Translations under genes and position numbers: made by a program
DNA from: Pomacea canaliculata
Taxonomy: Eukaryota > Mollusca > Gastropoda > Architaenioglossa > Ampullariidae
Direction: 5' to 3'
Assembly (NCBI RefSeq): GCF_003073045.1
Contig: NC_037603.1
Location: forward strand, 15,692,192 to 15,756,191
DNA: 64,000 nt
Shown: positions 49,091 through 60,773 of the stretch, piece after piece
Layout of the letters: the number at the start of each line of letters is the position of its first letter
Numbering within the stretch: position 1 is the first letter of the stretch
The notes under the pieces: generated by a model
Databases searched by the model: none
What the model was told of the DNA's origin: nothing
The model's input: only the letters and a program-made list of their open reading frames with translations

Positions 49091-52000
49091 GTTTGTTTAC
49101 TCAGATATCTGGAGTGTAAACAAGAGAGAGTTGTAACTGATGCAGCTTGGCGGTATCTCCTATCACTTTTGTTCTTTGTTTTTTTCTCTCCTTCCGTTCT
49201 CTTTCCGTTCTTTATTTCTTTCTATTATGTTCTCTCTCTCTTCCCTCATCCTTTATATACTGTACCACCCTCTTTCTCTGTTTTTTGTCATATCCAGTCT
49301 ATATTTCGTTCTGTATTCTGTCATCTTCCCTGTCTATCCGCACTTTTGTGTATTTTACTATGTTCTCTTTCAACTTCTGTATCCTCTTTTTTTCTGTCTT
49401 TCTCAAGGTGCGTTTCCCCCCCCCCCCCCTGCGAAGTTCCCTCTCTCAGTTTCTTTTCATGTCTTTATTACTCTAAATAATGAAGTTAACAGCCTTTGTG
49501 GTAATATTATTTCTATCGTGACTATTCCAAACTTTATATTAACAAGTGCTACAAAGAGTTCGCGGCTTTTACTTTTTTAAGAGGGACTATTTTTATTTAC
49601 TCCCCGTTTCCCTATACTACATATTTTTTCCGAAGAAAGATTTTTTTTTTTGTGACTGTCTATAGTACCTGTACAAAACAGTTAAATCTCTCGCCTGCCT
49701 ATCTGAGACCACTGTCCGCCATAGACGAGAGTTTGACGAGATAGTGGCGAGACCCATGCCAGAGCTTTGCCCTCAAGATACATCACAGCATTTACAGTCA
49801 ATGTAGCACTACTTTCTTTCTCTCTTCCCTCCTTTCCTTCTTCACCTGATTCATTCGTTCATTTTTATTTGTTTTTCCATTACTTTTTTCTTTTCAAACT
49901 TTGGACAAAGACTCACAGAAAAGAGATTTCCTGAAGGACAACACAGTAGGTTCTGTTGTTTGATTCCTTCTAATCGCGCCTGCACCCTGCTTCTGTCACA
50001 CAGACATGGTCCTCGTGACAAGGATGTCCGTCTTATACTTGTTAGCGAAATCTGACTGGAAAAATCCTGTCTTAGCATTCATTAAGAACCAGTTTGCAGC
50101 AAAATCTTTCTGGTTGGTCGAGGGTTTTAGCTTTACCGCTCGTAATAAACACTCCTACAGACTTGATTACATCTTGTTACCACACTTCACAGACACTCCT
50201 ACAGACTGTTTATTGACGAGGTGAATAAGGGAGAGGTACATCTTTTCCCCCATTCGGAGTTTTCCTGTCGATGAATTCGTCGTCTCTTGTTGTCTACTGT
50301 CGTCATGTCTCACTTTTTCATTTACAGTCAGCCCTCTACCACTCGCTACTACTACCCAGGACTTCCTCTACTGCCTTTATGTGACATATGTTTGTCATCA
50401 GCACCCACCACACAATATTTTACCACCAACTAAACCCCTCTAGCCCTCTCTACTACCCATTAATCCTTATTACCCTCTTCTGGTCACTGCTGACCTTTTC
50501 TGTCCAATGCTTCGCATCTGAGTTCACTTCTTCCTCTATTGCAATCGTCTCTCCCTCCCCTCTCCCAGTATCCACTCCTGCTCTCTACTACCCACGACTC
50601 CCTGCTTCTGCTAACCTAAAGACACTGTAAATGTGTAAACAAATAAATCAACAACTAATCGACTCGCACAATGTTTGTTGACGTGATGACGTGCTGTGGG
50701 GCAAAGGTCATGAAGCGAGCTTGACAGTGCGGCGAGGTGAGACAACTCGAGACCTGCGAACATCCGGGTCTAAAGTTATTACATTCAGCAACATTCGTTA
50801 TTTCACTAACAGTTTTTTTTTTCTCATAATGGATTCTTAACTCTGCTCCACCCGAGGTCAGGTGCCGGTCACGAGACGACTGAGTAACTATGGACACCGG
50901 TGGTAAAATAAAACGGGATCTTTCCTTGTGCAGGTCAAGTGGTTTTCAATGACGACACGACAACGCCCTCTGGTTTATAAAAGTCATTGTCTGCACAATA
51001 AATCCTTCTAGCCATCACTTCACAAAATCCCTATTACCTTATTCTTCCTTAAACTTCCTCTAGAGATTGCGCCAGGTCACGTGTCCTTACTCAACACTAG
51101 ACAAATAAATATTCAGGGGCTGACAAGATGTCCTTGCACAGGAAGAGGTGACAGTTATACGCCCTCGGACAAGATATAGATATCCTGTGTCCTTCAACAA
51201 CAATAGGCCCGGTCCTCTGCCCTCGCTATTCACTTGGAAGGAAGCAGGATCTGGTAGGTACTCCAGGCTGAATTTTGAGGCAAGAAGAAAAGTGTGTAGA
51301 TACAAAATGTTTTCGTTATAATGATTTCAATGAGATCAAGCTTTGTCTTTGTAGTTTCCAATGTAAATGTTTTCAATATTTTAATTTCCGGATATTTTTA
51401 TGCTCGAAGGTAAAGATGCTGATTTCGAAAAGCCAGTACTTATTCCCGACCGGGGGAAGTTTGCTGCGCAGCTTGGGTATCGAACAGCGAGCCTTTAAGT
51501 TTGGACGCCTGAGCTCTAACCACTCGGCTATCTGCTTCTTTCACTCTGATAAGTCCTGCCATGTGCTGCCTCTTGTATCCGTGCACCTGACAGCGAGCCT
51601 CACCTCTTCACCTGATGTTTTCACTGATTCTCCAGAATCTTGTATCACAACTTAATCTGCACGAGTTTCTCCTGTTGTCTGAACCTTCTCGCTGGTATAT
51701 GGACTATTCTTCTGACACGGTGTTGAGCAACAATATCAAACATTTCCCTTGATTAGCAACTGAAAAAAAATAAAGGAAGCAAAAGCAAGTTAAGACAAAA
51801 TCTTGCACATCTAAGGCAATTGAAGAAAAAGAATAACACAATTTTTCTTACAAGTAGTCATCTCAGCCAGTGTGAAGGTTGAAGTCAGGTAACCACAGAA
51901 ATTGCATATTTTATCACAATCGGCATGATGTCAACAAACTTTACAACAACAAGAAGAAAATTAATGGATTAGGCTCAGATCACGTGTACTGTACACGTCA

Positions 52001-52652
52001 CTCGCCCACCCCACTAATGCACGAGCTACCCCCGTGACTACACACTGCCGGGTACACTACCCCATTGTTCACGATGTTTGCTCTCTTTTTCAAACCCCTG
52101 ACCTCACTTCGCAACTATAAATAGACTTTCCGATGTAACCACCACCCCATGGGTGACCCTTCGTGGTTTCCCTGTCACCCTGGGTATACACTTGATATGA
52201 TTTCTCAAGTGGTCTTACGAGCTACCCAAGGTTGAGGTGAAAAGGATGGTAGTAAAAAAATACTGCTCCTTTCTTTTTACTGGTTTAGTGGAGTGCAATG
52301 TTCTGTTCATGGCTGGGTGAAGCTCAGTGCAAGATACTGTTTGTTCTACCCTGGGTGAACACACTTCCAGATACCTGCCTTCTGTTTACAAGGTGTTGTT
52401 TGTAGGTTTGTATATCTCCAGAACAGAAGAGGAGGGTTTTCACCCAAATCTGGGGAAGTAATATCTTGTTTGTTTGTAAAAAATTTCTCCCCACTAGACC
52501 TTTAAGACATGTTAATGGAAAGTTTATTTTTTTTACCTCCGATAAGCATTGTGAAAGGTAATCTGAATGTTTATTTTTAAATTTCTTTTACTTTGTTCTT
52601 CTTCTCCTTCACATTCTTCTACTTGATTATTATTTTAGTTATTATTTTTCCA
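49091..52652. other. Probable 5' UTR intron of copy B
   Basis: Pyrimidine-rich at 49,150-49,470 with a C homopolymer near 49,420. It contains one minus-strand SINE (51,400-51,545). The long pyrimidine-tract ORFs in two or three frames are not genes. It ends with an acceptor (atttttccag) before 52,653. Confidence 0.35.
51400..51545 (-). repeat. tRNA-derived SINE head, minus orientation
   Basis: On the minus strand the sequence reads as a tRNA-like head: A box in GATAGCCGAGTGGTTAGAGC, then a B box within CTCGCTGTTCGATACCC. It shares the AGTGGTTAGAGC core with the 9.2 kb SINE and ends in a ggtaaag-containing block also found there. Confidence 0.6.
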
Positions 52653-52773
52653 GGTACAAAGGCGTGAAAGGAAGTCCCCATCTTCCATCTCTGGATGAAT
52701 GTGACAACCTGACCATATCTGAGCAACTAGCTCTGTGACTGTGTGAACAGTGAGGCCACGTGACCAGGAGACC

Positions 52774-55700
52774 ATGTCCTGGAGCAGTTCCAGCACCTGG
52801 AGTCCCAGTGTCCCAGTGGTCGCTGACCAGTGGATGCGGTCCGCCGGAGTCGTGTACGTCAACACGGCCGTTGGCTTTCAACCGCAACCCTTCGGCATCA
52901 TGGCGCCCAGCTTCTGTCTGTGTGCACCTGTCGCCCTGCAGGATGTTGCACCTTGCTCCTTGCAGGTGCCGTGGAAGGGAGACAACCAGTTGTATAAAGT
53001 CCAGGCTCGGGGACACTGCGGACAGAGTCTTCAGTCAGGGATGGTGGTTCAAAGCCCAGCAACGCAGATGGCGCCAAATGCTGCATACACCCCTGTACCA
53101 GCTTTTCTGGAGAGAAAGCCATTCGGTCTAGAAGATTTTCATGTGGTCCAAAATGGCCAACTGCCTCAACAGACTGACCTCCCCGCTCGTTCTCCGCATT
53201 ACACATTTCCATACGGTCAGGAACAGACGAGGTATCCAGAGGTGCCAGAGCAGACAAGCCTTTCATACGACCAAGAACAGTCAAGATGCTCTTATGATAA
53301 ACAGCAGAGTAGCTTTTCCCGCCAACAGATGCCTACCCACGTGTTTCAGCAGTCGAGTGATGGGTTCTCCAACCTCAGAACGAACACTCCCAAAGATCAG
53401 ACACAGCCGAGCAGGACGCCTTCAGGCAAAAACAAAAGCCAGTCAGGCAAGGAACTGAACTCTAACTGCCATGTCGCCCAGACAACTAACAAGAAGAGCA
53501 ACAAACACAAGAAGCAGAAAAACAAAAGTCCAGTGGTATCTGACCAGGAAACGCTGCAGGTGTATAAACAGGTAAATATATTGCTAAAGTAATTGAAACA
53601 TTTGACAGGCAGACCAGAACAATCATGATTCTGGTGAAATAATTGAAAGCTGTCCTCCAAATCGGCCGGTCCGGTGCGCAACGGTTAACGCCTGTCATCA
53701 ACACAGTGAAGGTCGGCTGTCCTGGGTTCAGCTCTCGTCTCGGGCACGCTGGTTTTCCTTTTCATATGGCAACTGTTTACAGGAATGGCTGCCGATCACT
53801 CAGACTGATTCATTAGCCATTCACTACACTGAAATATTATGGAAATCACTCCCCAGACCAACTCATTCTCGAAATGCGAAGCCAAGGAATCAGGAGCGCC
53901 GGTCGTAAACAAGATGTCGTCAGTGACCGTTTGCATAGAGCAGGGGTGGGAAACTTTTTTCCTTCAAAGCTATTCGGATATTTCTAAAACCACTCGTGAT
54001 CCATTCAAAATTATCAACCGAATGATTAGCCTGCTATAGTGGTCGCGCCATAGTTTCTCTGCCTTGCCAGGGTCAGACCAAATGATTTTGTGGGCCCTAT
54101 GGGGGCCGTGAGCCGGAAGTCCCCACCCCTGGTATAGACAAATGGTGAGGCCTCTAAGAACCCACTAACAGGCCTGTGTACCCGAGAAGTAATGTTACCC
54201 CCAGTGTAGCCGCAACAGGTTCCTTGAGCCCCATTTGCCAGGTGTCCATGACGAGTGGACTATATCTGTGTGCAACACAGCTTTCAGTTGGTCACGTGTT
54301 CGACACGACTTGTAGATTAGACCTACGAGCTAAAGTTAGTTGAAAGTACCGAGCCTTCTCAATCTCACTGGTAGACGTGGACAACAGGAAGTAGGACATG
54401 GAAAGCACCAACTCATTGCAACGTGTCCTACTTCCTGATTGGCGGGAATAGTCCCGTGACGTTGTAATGCTCACAAGTGCGTGCTCACTCACTCATTGAC
54501 TCACTCAGTGTCTATAAATAGCACAGTAAGGGTTATAAACTACTATTCTAAAACTAAACATCAAGATTTTCAAGCCAGACATGTAAGACGCAGTGAGATT
54601 GAGGATTACCGTGGGGAAACAATGGAGGACACCCTGCCGACAAGTGTGGGGACTCCCGGTAGTCGAACGAACGAACGAACGAATTTATTTGACTCCCGGT
54701 AGTCATCACTGCAGTCAGCGGCTCAGGGTTCACATCTCGTCTCGGGACACTTTATTTATATATGTGACACCTATCCATACTCAGTTTTTTCCCCTCCCTC
54801 TCCTCCCATGTGCGAAATCCCCGCAAGGTGGAAGCACTTTCCTACTAATTAAACCAACCAAAATACCTGGCAGCAAGGTCGGGTCAGAAATGCCAAGGCT
54901 TTTTTCATCTTGTTGCCTAAACATCGACTGACAGAAAACAATGTGCACGAATGGACAGACAAAATACAGTCACGTGATAGGTGCTCAGCCTACAGTCGGT
55001 TCAAAAAGAAGTTTGAACCAGAAAAGTAACAAGCAGCCATATCCATAAAAAGGTTTAGTAATACCCTGATACTATTTAGACTAGGAATTAGCGATAAAAA
55101 TATCAATTACAAATATTCAGTTATATATATATATATCCTGCCTGGAAAAGCAAATCTGATCCAGCACTGGTGGTTTGCAGTTCTAAATGTTCGAGTAAAA
55201 TGTTATAAACACGTGAAATAAAGGAGTCGGAGTGTGCTATCATGTTGTAGCCTCGGTTTATTTGCCCTTTTTTCGACTTTCTGATGGGCGGCTGCCTGTC
55301 TGACCATCTTTTATATGCGTTCAAAAGTACAAAATAATGATGATATATGTTGATGATGATCATAAAGACTCGATGCAGAACCACTCACATCAAGGTATGA
55401 ACTTTACCTGAAGATTTAGCCTTTGAGGTTAAAATGTTGTATTGCTTCATGATTTATCATCAGTTAAAGGTTTGTATTGAAGATTTGTCTTCAAATTTCA
55501 GCATTACGAGAGACAGATGCAAGATTTCATTAGTTCCACCTTCCCTGACCTGCTGACGTCGGTGGTGACAGTGCCGCCATTACACTTCAACAAAACCCGT
55601 TACAAACGGCTGGACAGACACAGCACGAGCATTAACGAGGTAGTACAACAACTGGAGACGCAAATGTCCGACGTTTCGGGGGACAAGACTGATGACATCG

Positions 55701-58700
55701 TCATCCAGTGCATCGTGCGAGTGGTCAAAGCCAAGCAGGAGCCAGCGATCGTCCTGACCAACTACGTCTTCGACAACTACCTGTGCAAGACGGTCAAAGA
55801 GGTGGAAAGACGAGCTCAACAAGGCCTTCAGCCAGCTGTGTCCCTGCAAGAAGCTCCCTACCGAGACAGTGATCCAAAGGAGGGTCTGGAAGAGGTCGCC
55901 CAGCATGGTGATGCCATCCCGAGCGGGGCTCGAAAGAGAGGCTCCTGCTCGTCAACCCACACCAAAATAACTGGGAGGCAGCAAGTGTCGAGGTTAGCCA
56001 AGAACTGCATAAACCCAAAGGAAGTCTTCCCGACTCCCAGCGACCTCACCGTAGACTTGAGACGAGGAGATTTTGACATTCTGGTCATCAGCCGGAAGTA
56101 CGGCTTCGTCATCATCGAAACAAAGTCCATGGACAGCACTGCCGAGCTCGGCGCCTCCAGCTGCTCACAGAGTCAAGGACGAGACCCTCTCAGTCACAAA
56201 GTTCCGAAGGGGAAGAGGAAGACGAGGAAAAGGAAGAAATGTCTGATCAGGGAAAGGCAAGGGCGGCAACTCGGAAGAATAACGAGGACAAAGAAGAGAA
56301 CCCTAAGGTTGAAGTAAACACGACCTTATCCTTGGATCGCAGGAAGGAGCTTGACATGCTCAGGAACAAGATCTCCAAGGCGCTGCAGCAACTCAAGAAG
56401 GAGGAAGAAGTGTTGCGACACCTGGTGTCTGACTTTCCGGAAGCTGACAGTATCCCCATCAAAAAAGTTCTGGCATTCCCCAAGACGAGGAAGGCGCTTC
56501 TTCGCAGTATTCTGGAAGATTGTAACTTAACAACCGTGAGTATTCTGACAGATATAAACAAATTATTTATGTCAATAAACAATAAAGATACTTCCCCCAA
56601 ACACTACAACATAATAAATAATTAATTAAATCATTGGCGTGTCACTCACAGGAAGTCTGTGAGAGTCTGGCCGCCCCCTCCCTGGAGCACGCCCTCTCCT
56701 CCTGCCTGTGCGCAGAGGACGCGAGGAAGATTGAGGAGGCTGTCAAGATGGCCCCCTGGGAATCAGGGGACACAGCTTTAACTGACGAGTCTTTACTTCG
56801 TTGGTGGTCCAACGTCATCGACGACAACGACGAGACTGAAAGAAGCTGCTGCTTGGCGACGCCGAGCGCCAGGTCACGTGACGCCATTTCACAAGAAACT
56901 TACGAGGGCTTGTTTGCGAGGTTTGTGTCTCCACAACACGGAGCGTTTCTTTACAGTCACGTGATTTCATTACCTCGAACATTCGTTGTAAGGTAGATAA
57001 AAGTTATTAGATGTAGATATTAAAGTGTAAAACTAAGATATTTTCTGTCTGTGTTCGCCAGGTTTTGCGGCCCCTATTCTAAGGTTTCCATCGAGTGTCG
57101 AAAGAGCACTCGAGACGAAGCCAGGACAGTGGCCGACTGCATCCACCTGACAGGTATACGCTTCGGTCGCAGCATCCTGCGGGACAACCAGGTGCAAATT
57201 CTGGACAGCGAGGATCGCTTTGTATGCCTGACTGGACCCCCGGGGTCTGGCAAGACCCTGGTGCTGGGGCTGAAGGCGGTGGAGTGGGCGCGAGCTGGAC
57301 ACCGTGTCGTCATCATCGGGGCTCACAAACTCCGGTTTGGCGCCCTCGTTTCCTGGACCCTTTCCGGCAGGTGCAAGAAAACGCTCTGGAGGCCCTGGAA
57401 AACGTTTTCTTTGAAAAGATTTCGCTGAGGACCGATGTGGACACCTTCGCCAGACATTTGCTGAACAAGTACAAAGGAGCAGGGCTGAAGATCTTCATTG
57501 ACGAGTGTCCGTGGATAACGACGATGAAGGAACAAGAAACGAGACTGCTGTCTTGCATTGACGATCTGAAGGCCATCACCGACTTGTACCAGAACATTCT
57601 GGAAATGTGCAGAATCTCAGACTTCACTGAAGCCAGGCCAAACCTTTCTCCTAGTCCCTCTGTCGAAAATTCAAAGAAGAACGATCAGTCCCCCTGCAAC
57701 AAAGCTCGCAAGAAAGCCTGCAACAAGACTCGCAAAACGAAACAAGAGCATGATGGACTCTCCACATCCACATCACGTGACCCAAACAATGAGACAAATG
57801 TGGAGGTTTCAGAAAATACGGCCGCGGCGGCATCTAAAATAAATGGTTTTTATTACAGAAGATCGCAGAGCAGGTACGATGCCGGGTTGCTGCCGGCTCA
57901 GGTGTACTTCAAAAAGATGGAAAGTCACGTGCGACACGCAGAAAAGCGAATCTCCTTTTTGCGGACGGGGACCGCGGGCCCTCGCCTGATGAGCATGGAC
58001 CATAAGTGGGCCGGCCTCGTTCTGCAGATCGCTAATGAGCACGAGCAGATCATGGAGATGAAAACTGAGGTCGAGGACCGTCTTTGTGGGTCTCATGCAG
58101 CGCACGTGGACGTGGAGGGCATCACAGGTGAGTCTACAGGTGGGAAGTGTCGGTGAAATAAAACAAGCGCCATATTTTCCTTTTTCTCCTTCTTGTTTGT
58201 TCTTGAAGGTATGTCATGCTTTTTATTTATTTATTATTTTTTTTGTCCATTTTTTATTTCAGTTTCGTTTTGTCTTTTTGTTGTTTTTTGTTGTTTTTTT
58301 TTTGTTTGTTTGTTTGTTGTTTTTTTTTTGGTGGGGGTCCTTTATGCTTTCTCCGTCTTTTTTCACTCCTTTCTTTTATTTTCTTTATTTGTTCTGTTCC
58401 GTCCTCCTATATCCTATACCGTGCCTTTATCAAGGGAGGGTTTCTTGGATCTTGGATCTTGGATCTCTCAACACCTTGTGATAATCACCACTCTCACCTT
58501 CTCTGTGTTTCAGGAGTGCTGGACGAGGTGGACAAACGAATGCTGTCAGCCATGGGTTTCCTCTTCCACTTCAACACTTCCCTCTACTTCTTTCTCATTC
58601 AGAAGCTCATGCAAGCCATCACTCGACTACAGAAAGAGGATGAGAATCTCGATGTAGCTCTGTGGACGTCTAGTGCCTTTTCCACAGAAATCCCAAAAGC

Positions 58701-60179
58701 ATTTGCTGAAAAGAAGCTGGAACTGTCACTAAGATGTCCGCCGGCGGTTCAGGAACTGTTGATACATCTAGAGCCAGACCTCATCATCGAGGTAGTACAG
58801 TCTGTGAACTGAATTTGGAATGTTTTTTTTGTTTGTTTGTTTGTTTTTTGGGTTGTTTTTTGTTTTGTTTTTTTGTTTGTTTGTTTGTTTTTTTGGCGGT
58901 GTTTTCTGGTTCCTGTATATCTTGATATATCCTTTTATATTAATTAACCCTTGTCTTAGTGAAGTGCAGTTTATTATTTTCCAGTTTCACGCCCGAGTGT
59001 TAGGCGGAAACCACTTTATGTCTCCTTCTTTCATTTCGTGTCGTCTGTCATGTTCTCACAAACGGATTCTGCCGACCGGATGTTCACCTCAAACAAAATG
59101 TCTGTCTCTAGCAATCTCCGCCTCGTTACACTTACCAGACTCGAACCTTTGAAGTCAATCCTCCATTACCCACAGTCGGACCAGAAGTCATGTTGTTGGA
59201 CCACGGAGACCACGTGACCAGTGTCAAAGAGGTCAACGACTGCCCTACATGTGGACAAGCTTTGGCAGACTACCTTCTGGGTACACTTCGCGTTGGTGAG
59301 TGTATCCCAGTCACGGGTGGACCGGTATGCTAGATGGAGGTGGATGAGTGACGAAACTGAGTATTATTAACTAAAAAGGAGTGTTTTCGGGATGTCTGTC
59401 GGGATGTGGAGCTTGTTTTCCCGAGGTGAAAAGTTAGCAAATGAATAAGAGTTAGCACTCCTCATAGATAAATAGTACGGTGACATGCTGACTCTGATTT
59501 CACCCTCGGCAGGCGCATGCGCGGGGAGCCTGCGGCCACGTGACATCACCATCAGCGGAAGTCCCGTGCACTCGGAGAGATGTGCGCTGCTGGAGCAGCT
59601 ACGTCAGCGTGGATTGCCGCTCCTGATGGAGTCCGAGTTGGATCCCACCCCGCCCTCCTTCCCGGATAAAGTCCTTGTCATCGGTATGATAACCTCCCTT
59701 GCCTGTCTGTTCAGTAAAGCAAACACGAGTTGTCCTTTCTTTGCCAACTGAATACCAGGAAAGAATCAAGTGTTTTTGTATTGTTTATAAGAGATTATAT
59801 TTATCATTAATATTATTGTTAATTAAAAAATGTTATTAAAAAAAACCTTTAGGTTTACTGGGGACAAATGTAACTACGTTCGCTAAAAAAAAAAAAAATT
59901 GTGCGCTGCTCATCTTTGTATGAATGCATGTCGTATTTACCGTGTTTATTTATTTGTTTAGGAGGAAACTACCTTCAAGGTCTGGAATCCAAAATTGTTG
60001 TTTACGTGCCGGAAGTGAACCGAGTTCCGCTGAACCAAGTCGATGGGAGGATGCAGGAGGGCGGTGACGTCAGTCTTAACTGCCCGGACTGGGTGCAGCG
60101 GCTGGGGAGATGGAACCGCAGCTACCTGTGGTTCGTCGCTTCCAGGACTTTGTCCCATTTGATTGTTTTCAAAATTTGA
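52774..60179 (+). CDS. NERD-like nuclease / superfamily 1 helicase fusion protein, copy B
   Basis: Eight exons: 52774-53571, 55502-56535, 56652-56920, 57062-58127, 58514-58791, 59112-59295, 59513-59683, 59962-60179. Exon 1 (266 codons) is Gln/Ser-rich with YxQEQ repeats and a basic run NKKSNKHKKQKNKS; it starts at ATG 52774, after an in-frame stop. Exon 2 carries the nuclease-like module (RGDFDILVISRKYGFVIIET, D458 and E472-x-K474). Exon 4 has Walker A LTGPPGSGKTLVLGLKAVEW and Walker B IFIDECP; exon 5 LSLRCPPAVQELL; exon 6 a CPTC pair; exon 8 motif V QGLESKIVVYVP and motif VI LWFVASRTLSHLIVF at the end. About 60 of 82 residues around Walker A match copy A. The frame shifts once inside exon 2 (about 56,200, after the nuclease motif) and once inside exon 4 (about 57,340), each exon being 2 bases off. 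Either the gene is newly decayed, or there are sequence errors or unseen tiny introns. All splice sites remain good. Confidence 0.78.
53660..53835 (+). repeat. tRNA-derived SINE in intron 1 of copy B
   Basis: A tRNA-like head (ggtccggtgcgcaacggtta, then acgcctgtcatca) and B box (gggttcagctctcg) are followed by the same body as the SINE in SPRYD7 intron 3 (ctgtttacag, then atggctgcc). This is the better-preserved copy. Confidence 0.6.
53941..54131. mobile_element. Nonautonomous hAT-type DNA transposon (MITE), 191 bp
   Basis: Begins caggggtgggaaactt and ends aagtccccacccctg, which are inverted repeats of each other with few mismatches and match the CAGGGGT-type ends of animal hAT elements. The flanks gcatagag (53933-53940) and gtatagac (54132-54139) fit an 8-bp target duplication with two later changes. 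There is no coding capacity, so it depended on a hAT transposase elsewhere. It sits in intron 1 of copy B. Confidence 0.75.
54385..54437. repeat. Perfect 14-bp inverted repeat (hairpin), 25-base loop
   Basis: caggaagtaggaca at 54385-54398 and its exact reverse complement tgtcctacttcctg at 54424-54437. Confidence 0.85.
54651..54704. repeat. 14-bp direct repeat flanking a (GAAC)n-TTTATTT insert
   Basis: gactcccggtagtc occurs at 54651-54664 and again at 54691-54704. Between them is a 26-base insert of four GAAC units and gaatttattt. The pattern is a target duplication around what looks like a bare retroelement tail. Confidence 0.7.
54705..54800 (+). repeat. Possible SINE fragment
   Basis: gcggctcagggttcacatct, then cgtctcggg resembles the B-box part of the SINE at 53,660 (cctgggttcagctctcgtct). 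The remainder is too diverged to be sure. Confidence 0.35.
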
Positions 60180-60531
60180 TTTTTGAAGACCTCGATTTTC
60201 TTTTAAGAAAAAAGTTAACAAGGTTACAAAGATTCCCTGCGACTGTTCTTATAACCCTGTGAAAGAATATTGGACATTAAAAGCAAAACATGAATATCAC
60301 CATGTACAAAACAGTTACTAGATGTTTAGGTGAATATTTAATATAATATAAATTATCAATTTCATGTACAGTCCTATTCACGTCTTCGCTAGTACGTGCT
60401 GAATACTTCGCCATTTTGTTTTGCTTTTCCCGCCACATTTTGCTTACACCATTAAAAATAAATGTCCATATTAACAGATGCAGATGCTGTAATGAACATG
60501 TATATTTCCAAATTATAGCTGCTGAAATGTA

Positions 60532-60537
60532 AATAAA
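60532..60537 (+). terminator. Candidate poly(A) signal of copy B
   Basis: AATAAA about 350 bases after the copy B stop codon, upstream of the extra exon-like ORF at 60,693. Confidence 0.4.
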
Positions 60538-60692
60538 CACCACTTAGCATCTGTAGGTGGTCGTGCAATGCAGGACACCACCGAGTCACGTAATAGCGCC
60601 GCAGTAATGTTGCGCAGGTCACGTTGAAATATATTCTTGGGGTCAACCTATGGACTCTCATTCCTCCCTTACAATGTTTTGCTTGCTTCTAG

Positions 60693-60773
60693 TCCCAGTT
60701 TGCACACAAGAAATTGTACATCCTGCACGTGAAGACAATAGCAGCAGACAGGAGGAAGCCGGATCATAAGTAA
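60693..60773 (+). other. Exon-like ORF after copy B, possible alternative last exon
   Basis: An acceptor (gcttgcttctag) precedes an open 27-codon frame, SQFAHKKLYILHVKT then IAADRRKPDHK, ending in TAA. Its beginning looks like a helicase motif VI end ('hydrophobic strand after a charged turn'). Splicing from a GT inside exon 8 (after LWF) would replace the ASRTLSHLIVF ending. This could be a remnant of another family member. Weak evidence. Confidence 0.25.

Noticed and set aside
49140-49580. Overlapping plus-strand ORFs rich in Phe, Leu and Ser
   Set aside because: Produced by a pyrimidine-rich tract that is open in two or three frames; typical intron sequence.
51480-51540. Possible tRNA gene on the minus strand
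   Set aside because: A and B boxes are present but the cloverleaf does not close and the sequence continues into a SINE body shared with other copies.
55580-56139. Minus-strand ORFs opposite copy B exon 2
   Set aside because: Shadows of the coding strand; no motifs, and the plus strand aligns with copy A.
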